In this document: piece after piece, positions 22,521-27,704 of the stretch
How positions within the stretch are numbered: the first letter of the stretch is position 1
Layout of the letters: every line of letters begins with the position of its first letter
Assembly (NCBI GenBank): GCA_910589635.1
Contig: CAJUTD010000028.1
Location: 4,877-32,580 of the forward strand
From: an uncultured Lachnospiraceae bacterium
GTDB taxonomy: Bacteria; Bacillota; Clostridia; Lachnospirales; Lachnospiraceae
Direction: 5' to 3'
DNA length: 27,704 nucleotides
Notes under the pieces: model-generated
Told to the model about the DNA's origin: nothing
What the model saw: the letters and a program-made list of their open reading frames with translations, nothing else
Databases searched by the model: none
Position numbers and translations under genes: made by a program

Positions 22521-24125
22521 ATGAGCAAAATTGATTTGAGCAAGTACGGTATTACCGGCACCACAGAGATTGTCCACAATCCTTCTTACGAGGACCTGTT
22601 TAAGGAAGAGACTAAGCCTGAGTTAGAGGGCTATGAGAAAGGACAGGTCAGCGAGCTCGGAGCAGTTAATGTAATGACGGGAATTTACACCGGCCGTTCT
22701 CCCAAAGACAAATTCATCGTAATGGACGAGAATTCCAAGGACACTGTATGGTGGACCTCCGATGAATATAAGAACGATAACCATCCGGCAACCGAGGAAA
22801 CTTGGGATGCAGTTAAGAAAATTGCACAGAAAGAGCTTTCTGATAAGAGACTTTTCGTGGTAGACGCCTTCTGCGGCGCGAACAAGGATACCCGCATGGC
22901 AATCCGTTTTATTATGGAAGTAGCATGGCAGGCGCATTTTGTAGAGAACATGTTTATCATGCCTTCTGCTGAGGAGCTTGAGAGCTTTGAGCCTGACTTC
23001 GTTGTATATAACGCTTCCAAGGCTAAAGTTGAGAATTATAAAGAATTAGGACTGAACTCTGAAACAGCTGTTGTATTTAACATCACAAGCCGTGAGCAGG
23101 TAATCATCAACACATGGTACGGCGGAGAGATGAAGAAGGGTATGTTCTCCATGATGAACTATTATCTGCCGCTCAAGGGTATCGCTTCCATGCACTGCTC
23201 TGCTAATACAGATATGAACGGTGAGAATACAGCAATCTTCTTCGGCCTTTCCGGTACAGGTAAGACGACATTGTCTACAGATCCTAAGCGTCTTTTGATT
23301 GGTGACGACGAGCACGGCTGGGATGACAATGGCGTATTTAACTTTGAGGGCGGATGCTATGCAAAAGTAATTAACTTGGACAAGGATTCTGAGCCGGATA
23401 TCTACAATGCGATCAAGAGAGATGCTCTTCTTGAGAACGTTACTCTGGACGCTGACGGCAAGATCGATTTTGATGATAAGAGTGTTACAGAGAATACGCG
23501 TGTATCTTATCCGATTAACCATATTGAGAAGATTGTACGTCCGGTTTCTTCAGCGCCGGCAGCTAAGAATGTAATTTTCCTGTCCGCAGATGCATTTGGT
23601 GTACTTCCTCCTGTATCTGTTCTGACACCGGAGCAGACACAGTATTACTTCCTGTCCGGCTTTACAGCTAAGCTTGCAGGAACAGAGCGTGGGATTACAG
23701 AGCCTACCCCGACTTTCTCAGCTTGCTTCGGCCAGGCATTCTTAGAGCTGCATCCGACCAAATATGCTGAGGAGCTTGTGAAGAGAATGGAGAAGAGCGG
23801 CGCTAAGGCGTATCTTGTAAATACAGGCTGGAACGGCACAGGCAAGCGTATCTCCATCAAAGACACGAGAGGCATTATTGACGCAATCCTTAACGGAGAT
23901 ATTCTCAATGCGCCAACGAAGAAGATTCCGTTCTTTGATTTTGAGGTTCCGACGGAGCTTCCAGGTGTTGATCCTGCAATTCTTGATCCGCGCGACACTT
24001 ATGCTGACGTTTCTGAATGGGAGACCAAGGCAAAAGATCTTGCACAGAGATTTGTTAAGAACTTTGCGAAATATGAGGGAAATGATGCAGGAAAGGCACT
24101 TGTATCTGCTGGACCTGAAGTATAA
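22521..24125 (+). CDS. pckA: Phosphoenolpyruvate carboxykinase (ATP)
   Basis: Interconverts oxaloacetate plus ATP with PEP, CO2 and ADP. In fermentative anaerobes it often runs toward oxaloacetate for succinate formation; elsewhere it serves gluconeogenesis. The kinase loop GLSGTGKTTLSTD and the metal-binding GDDEHGWDDNGVFNFEGG follow each other near residues 240-280; TGRSPKDKFIV near the N-terminus and the NTGWNGTGKRISIKDTR block near 435 are also conserved, so the enzyme is complete (534 residues). The start is ATG 22521 with GAGG at 22509-22512; the upstream in-frame codons belong to the leader. Codon use is restricted, consistent with high expression. A hairpin at 24211-24259 probably ends the transcript. 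Confidence 0.97.
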   Translation: MSKIDLSKYGITGTTEIVHNPSYEDLFKEETKPELEGYEKGQVSELGAVNVMTGIYTGRSPKDKFIVMDENSKDTVWWTSDEYKNDNHPATEETWDAVKKIAQKELSDKRLFVVDAFCGANKDTRMAIRFIMEVAWQAHFVENMFIMPSAEELESFEPDFVVYNASKAKVENYKELGLNSETAVVFNITSREQVIINTWYGGEMKKGMFSMMNYYLPLKGIASMHCSANTDMNGENTAIFFGLSGTGKTTLSTDPKRLLIGDDEHGWDDNGVFNFEGGCYAKVINLDKDSEPDIYNAIKRDALLENVTLDADGKIDFDDKSVTENTRVSYPINHIEKIVRPVSSAPAAKNVIFLSADAFGVLPPVSVLTPEQTQYYFLSGFTAKLAGTERGITEPTPTFSACFGQAFLELHPTKYAEELVKRMEKSGAKAYLVNTGWNGTGKRISIKDTRGIIDAILNGDILNAPTKKIPFFDFEVPTELPGVDPAILDPRDTYADVSEWETKAKDLAQRFVKNFAKYEGNDAGKALVSAGPEV

Positions 24126-24210
24126 TGTGGCTTAATTAGGAGTTGTCATACCCTATACGGGATATAGTTTCATAAGTTAGTGCAACTATTTAATATTTGT
24201 TGTACTATGT

Positions 24211-24260
24211 AAACAGGCTTTTTATGTTTTGAATAAGTCAAATCATAAGGGGCCTGTTTT
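24211..24260 (+). terminator. Probable pckA terminator with long loop
   Basis: AAACAGGC (24211-24218) pairs with GCCTGTTT (24252-24259), followed by TTATA. The 33-nt loop is long. The remaining pckA to regulator gap (24126-24387) is AT-rich with no gene; a TATAAT at 24350-24355 may be the -10 box of the next operon, but I find no matching -35. Confidence 0.5.
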
Positions 24261-24387
24261 ATACATTAATTTGAAGAAATTATATCTAAAATACTTTATT
24301 AACATTTTTAGGAACAAAATTAGCATAATAAAGGTATAAAGTTTTGTGTTATAATTAATTTAATTTATACTAGGGGGAAAGACGCTA

Positions 24388-25086
24388 ATGAGAATAGCAG
24401 TCTGTGATGATTGTTCTGAAGATGCTTTATCCTTGAAGGGTAGTTTGAGAGGACAGGACGTGCAAGTATACTTTTCTGCCAAAGGTCTTCTTACAGACCT
24501 CTCAGACAGGGATCTACATTTTGACTTATTTCTGCTAGATATTTATATAGATGATTCGATGAATGGGATTGAACTGGCAAAGAACCTGCGTGAGATGGAT
24601 GAGGAGGCGGTGATCTGTTTTGTGTCTATCAGTGATGCATTTTACAGGGAAGCATTTGACTTGTATGCAGTCCAATATTTACTAAAGCCTGTACAGAAAG
24701 ACTCGCTCAGAAAGCTCTTAGACAAGGTTTCGGAAAATATGGCCCGCTATAGGGAGCAAAGTCTCAGCTTTAAATGGCGTGGGCAGAGTGGTTCCATTCC
24801 TTATAGGAAGATTCTCTATATCAGCAGCATGGAGCATACGATTTCTATCTACTGTACAGATGGAGTGGTCCAGAAATGTAAGGGGAAATTAAGCGAGTTG
24901 GAGTTGCGCTTGCGTGGAGATATATTTCTGAGATGCCATCAGAGTTTCCTTGTCAATATTTATCAGGTAGATATTTTGAACGGAAATGCTCTTATAATTT
25001 CAGGGCAGAGGGTTCCAATTTCCAGAAAATATTTTGCGGAAGTGAAAAGACGGTATCAGGAAATCTTATTTGAGGAGGTAGACTGA
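24388..25086 (+). CDS. LytTR-family response regulator
   Basis: Complete 232-residue regulator: receiver domain with the acidic pair Asp7/Asp8, phospho-acceptor Asp51 in LFLLDIYID, conserved Ser80 in CFVSIS and Lys100 in YLLKPV, then a LytTR DNA-binding domain from about residue 130 with IFLRCHQSFLVNIYQV. The translation start ATG 24388 follows AGGGGGAAAG. Its TGA stop overlaps the kinase ATG by one base (TGATG), giving translational coupling. It resembles the regulator at the start of the window in architecture but is clearly a different protein. Targets are unknown; a search for paired LytTR sites in the upstream gap gave only one good half-site. Confidence 0.95.
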   Translation: MRIAVCDDCSEDALSLKGSLRGQDVQVYFSAKGLLTDLSDRDLHFDLFLLDIYIDDSMNGIELAKNLREMDEEAVICFVSISDAFYREAFDLYAVQYLLKPVQKDSLRKLLDKVSENMARYREQSLSFKWRGQSGSIPYRKILYISSMEHTISIYCTDGVVQKCKGKLSELELRLRGDIFLRCHQSFLVNIYQVDILNGNALIISGQRVPISRKYFAEVKRRYQEILFEEVD

Positions 25087-26384
25087 TGGAAATACTTCGG
25101 GAGTTATCCGTTCTGTGGTCATTGTTCCATATATTAATTCTTTTTATGATGCTTTATCGTTCCCGCTATTCAAAGAGAAAAACATTTCTTCTTACCGGGT
25201 TTACAATGATACCATTGATTATCTTGAATCTGGCGGGGGTAGCAGTTTATGGAACAGGGGTTATGGGAAAAATTTTTATTTTGACCTGCACTTTGCCAAG
25301 TCTTTTAGTTTTCTGGTTTATTTCAGAGGATAAAAAAGCAAGATTTTTCTTTACCTTCTGTCTGGCTGATACGGTAGCCCTTTGGATAATTGCGACAACG
25401 AATGTGGCAGATTTTTATTTTGGGGGCGGGCAGTGTATCTTGATGTTTTTCAGCAGGCTGATAATATTTCCTTTGGTTGAATGGGTAGCGGTCCGTTATT
25501 TAAGGAAACCTTATCTGGAATTGCAGAGAGAGGTCGCAAGCGGTTGGGGAATTTTTGCAGGGATGACGGCTTTATATTATATCTTGTTGGCAGTATTTGC
25601 AAATTTTCCAGTAGTAATTACTGCAAGACCGCAGGAACTTCCGGCCTTCATACTGATATTGGTGCTGATGCCTATGACGTATGCTACTATTTTAACGGCG
25701 CTTTATCGGCAGCTTTTACTTTACCGGAGGCAGCAGGGCGAGCGCATTTTACAGGAACAGAAGCATGCGCTGGAAGCCCAGCTTGAAAATCAGCAGCGCA
25801 TTCGCAGAATGAAGCATGACATGAAGGGCTATGTTGTTATGCTTTCTGGGCTGCTTGCAGAAGGGAAAATACAGGAGGCGCAGGAATATTTGAATGCTGT
25901 GGGGACGGAAATGGACAGTTTGTTGGGACAGTTTTGCGCTAATCCATATATCAACGCTATATTTGTCCAGTTTAGCCAGAAATTTCAGGAGATACAGGCA
26001 GATTTTCATATGGATATCTGCATAGGCGATGAGGAGCTTCCATATATGGATTTGTGCCGCATTCTTGCAAACGGTTTGGAAAATGCCTGCGATGCATTGG
26101 AGGCATTAAAAGTGCAAGAAAGGGAAATTTCTGTACAGATGAAATATAGCCGTGGTTACCTGGTGATTCGCATGAGGAATCGCTGCCAAGAGGACTTGAG
26201 GGTAGAGAAAGGAACGATTCCTACCAGCAGCAAAGGGGGAAGAGAACATGGATTTGGTCTGGCTACTGTGAAAGAAGCGGCGGAGCGATTGGGCGGTGAT
26301 ATGCTTTGCTATACCGAGAACCATAATTTTGTGCTGGACGTAATGGTGCGTGTCAAGAATTTATCGAAGGAAAAACCGAACTAA
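25086..26384 (+). CDS. GHKL-type sensor histidine kinase
   Basis: Partner kinase of the preceding regulator. Six or so hydrophobic segments span residues 8-212, followed by a coiled-coil linker and the H-box RRMKHDMKGYV with His244. The ATP-binding domain shows the N-box LANGLENACDALEA (328-341, key Asn333) and a G-box GGREHGFGLATVKEAAERLGG near 390-410 (key glycines visible). Length of 432 residues is typical. No peptide-pheromone genes flank it, so the signal is unknown. Its last 24 bases overlap the 3' end of the convergent aldehyde dehydrogenase gene, and no terminator hairpin is visible between them. Confidence 0.95.
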   Translation: MEILRELSVLWSLFHILILFMMLYRSRYSKRKTFLLTGFTMIPLIILNLAGVAVYGTGVMGKIFILTCTLPSLLVFWFISEDKKARFFFTFCLADTVALWIIATTNVADFYFGGGQCILMFFSRLIIFPLVEWVAVRYLRKPYLELQREVASGWGIFAGMTALYYILLAVFANFPVVITARPQELPAFILILVLMPMTYATILTALYRQLLLYRRQQGERILQEQKHALEAQLENQQRIRRMKHDMKGYVVMLSGLLAEGKIQEAQEYLNAVGTEMDSLLGQFCANPYINAIFVQFSQKFQEIQADFHMDICIGDEELPYMDLCRILANGLENACDALEALKVQEREISVQMKYSRGYLVIRMRNRCQEDLRVEKGTIPTSSKGGREHGFGLATVKEAAERLGGDMLCYTENHNFVLDVMVRVKNLSKEKPN

Positions 26385-27704
26385 TTTTTCGTGAATGTCT
26401 TTGTACGGTTGATAGCGCATGGGCAAATCGAGCCATGTTTTCTTGTCTACGATGCTTTTGTAGTGAGAGAAGGTGAAAAATCCATCTTTTCCATGATAAG
26501 AACCCATGCCGCTTTCACCAAATCCGCCAAATCCCAATTCGCTGGTGGCAAGATGGATGACTGTGTCGTTAATACAGCCGCCGCCAAATCCGCATTGCGT
26601 AGTGAGTTTTCTTGCCGCGTGTTTATCGGAAGTAAATATATATAGCGCTAAGGGGTGGGGCATACTGTTTATTTTGCAAATTGCTTGATTGAGAGAATCA
26701 TAGGTAAGTACAGGCAGCAATGGACCGAAGATTTCTTCTTTCATAACGTTGTCTGAGAAAGAAATATTGTCCATGACCGTTGGCTCAATGCGTAGCGCAG
26801 CTTCATCGGACTGCCCGCCGTGGATAATTTTTGTCGTTTCCATTAATCCTAAGATTCGCTGAAAATGTTTTTCATTGATGATTTTACCGTAATTTGTGTT
26901 TTGCAGGGGAGTAGAGCCAAACTGGAGCGTAATCTGTTTTTTGATTTCAGCAAGCAGTTTATCTTTGATGGCGCCATCGCAGTAAATATAGTCGGGCGCC
27001 ACGCAGGTCTGTCCGCAGTTAAGGAATTTGCCGAAAACAATTCGCTTGGCCGCCAGTTTGAGATTTGCACTTTTCTCGACGATGCAGGGACTTTTGCCTC
27101 CTAGTTCCAAAGTAATCGGAATTAGATTATCAGCGGCATGACGCATAACTTCTTTGCCTACAGACTGGCTGCCGGTGAAAAAAATATAGTCGAAGCGTTG
27201 GTTTAAGAGGAAGGTATTTTCCTCGCGTCCACCGGTGATGACAGAGATAAATTCACGATCAAAACATTTCTCAATAATATTATATATAATTTGGCTGGTG
27301 TGAGGGGAATATGCACTTGGCTTCACTACGATCGTATTTCCAGCAGCTATGGCGTCCACTAAAGGGTCGAGGGTCAGCAAAAAAGGATAATTCCAAGGGC
27401 TCATAATCAATACTGTCCCATAGGGAGAGGGTTTTTTGAAACTTCTGGAATGAAACTGTGAGAGTGGTGTGTGAACTCTTTTTTCTCGCGCAAAGGAGCG
27501 GATATGTTTTAACATATAGCTTATTTCGCTGAGTACCAGTCCGATTTCACACATATAGCTCTCAAAGTGGCTTTTACCCAAATCCTTACGGATAGCTTCA
27601 GTAATATCATTTTCATAAATATTAATGCAGGTTTTGAGTTTCTTGAGAGCATTTATGCGAAAGTTAATATCCAGTGTCTTACCGGAAGAGAAAAAAGATT
27701 TCTG
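26361..27704 (-). CDS. Aldehyde dehydrogenase, class-3-like (5' truncated)
   Basis: NAD(P)-dependent oxidation of aldehydes to acids. The minus-strand frame is open to the window edge and reads QKSFFSSGKTLDINFR at its visible N-terminus, so the start lies just outside, perhaps ten residues away; the TTG at 27581 is internal. Conserved features are IMSPWNYPF, VVKPSAYSPHT, FFTGSQSVGKEVMRHA, the catalytic glutamate in LELGGKSP and the nucleophile in GQTCVAPDYI. About 447 residues are visible and the C-terminus carries no membrane helix, so it resembles the soluble ALDH3/fatty-aldehyde branch. The substrate is not predictable. It is convergent with and overlaps the kinase gene by 24 bp. Confidence 0.94.
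   Translation of the reverse strand, partial: QKSFFSSGKTLDINFRINALKKLKTCINIYENDITEAIRKDLGKSHFESYMCEIGLVLSEISYMLKHIRSFAREKRVHTPLSQFHSRSFKKPSPYGTVLIMSPWNYPFLLTLDPLVDAIAAGNTIVVKPSAYSPHTSQIIYNIIEKCFDREFISVITGGREENTFLLNQRFDYIFFTGSQSVGKEVMRHAADNLIPITLELGGKSPCIVEKSANLKLAAKRIVFGKFLNCGQTCVAPDYIYCDGAIKDKLLAEIKKQITLQFGSTPLQNTNYGKIINEKHFQRILGLMETTKIIHGGQSDEAALRIEPTVMDNISFSDNVMKEEIFGPLLPVLTYDSLNQAICKINSMPHPLALYIFTSDKHAARKLTTQCGFGGGCINDTVIHLATSELGFGGFGESGMGSYHGKDGFFTFSHYKSIVDKKTWLDLPMRYQPYKDIHEKLVRFFLR

Noticed and set aside
24126..24387. Paired LytTR binding sites upstream of the second response regulator
   Set aside because: TAAGTTAGT at 24173-24181 fits the half-site pattern, but the next GTT core is 23 nt away with a poor flank and a terminator-like hairpin lies between it and the operon.
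1..27704. AgrD-type autoinducer peptide genes near either kinase
   Set aside because: No small frame with a ribosome binding site and an AgrB neighbour is present next to either two-component system in the visible sequence; the first system's upstream side is outside the window.
1..27704. CRISPR arrays, insertion sequences, prophage genes, tRNA or rRNA
   Set aside because: The intergenic gaps were read on both strands; no spaced direct repeats, transposase motifs, attachment sites or tRNA cloverleaf were seen.

Overview
The window looks like chromosomal core sequence from an anaerobic Firmicute, most likely a gut-type Clostridia of the Lachnospiraceae kind. The basis is the set of family types (GHKL kinases with LytTR regulators, an NifU-like plus GGGtGRT protein pair, ATP-type PEP carboxykinase, QueH-type queuosine enzyme, PF16962-like ABC exporter), strong AAGGAGG-type ribosome binding sites and moderately AT-rich DNA. 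This assignment is an inference. I see no rRNA, tRNA, CRISPR array, insertion sequence or phage gene.

Layout. 1-2976: a LytTR response regulator (5' end cut off), its GHKL histidine kinase and a membrane-anchored M15 peptidase form one tight operon. 3110-4932: an iron-dependent alcohol dehydrogenase followed 11 nt later by queH. 5013-7806: argH, a 286-nt gap rich in predicted RNA stems, then asd. 7875-8258: a small HsmA-like membrane protein. 8350-13676: a coiled-coil membrane protein with an acidic 12-residue repeat, a degenerate DUF234-type ATPase, topoisomerase III and a left-handed beta-helix protein. 13683-16082: promoter with an overlapping palindrome, then an ABC ATPase and membrane exporter translationally coupled by an ATGA overlap. 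A bidirectional terminator separates these from a minus-strand secreted glucosaminidase (16173-19013) with five Fn3-like repeats and a tandemly duplicated promoter. 19367-21089: the NifU-like/GGGtGRT pair, transcribed divergently from the glucosaminidase. 21295-22020: a lipoprotein. 22076-22246 (minus): a small gene with a very strong ribosome binding site. 22521-24125: pckA. 24388-26384: a second LytTR/GHKL two-component system. 26361-27704 (minus): an aldehyde dehydrogenase cut by the window end, overlapping the kinase gene tail-to-tail.

Functional picture. Most genes are housekeeping: arginine and lysine/threonine precursor synthesis, tRNA modification, topology, gluconeogenesis and aldehyde/alcohol redox. 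Cell-envelope themes recur (M15 peptidase, glucosaminidase, lipoprotein, two sensor kinases). The least understood parts are the NifU-like/GGGtGRT pair, the coiled-coil/degenerate-ATPase pair beside topB, the unassigned structured leader before asd, the duplicated promoter of the glucosaminidase and the small minus-strand gene before pckA. No single obviously new defence or mobile system is visible; the candidates are listed with that caution.
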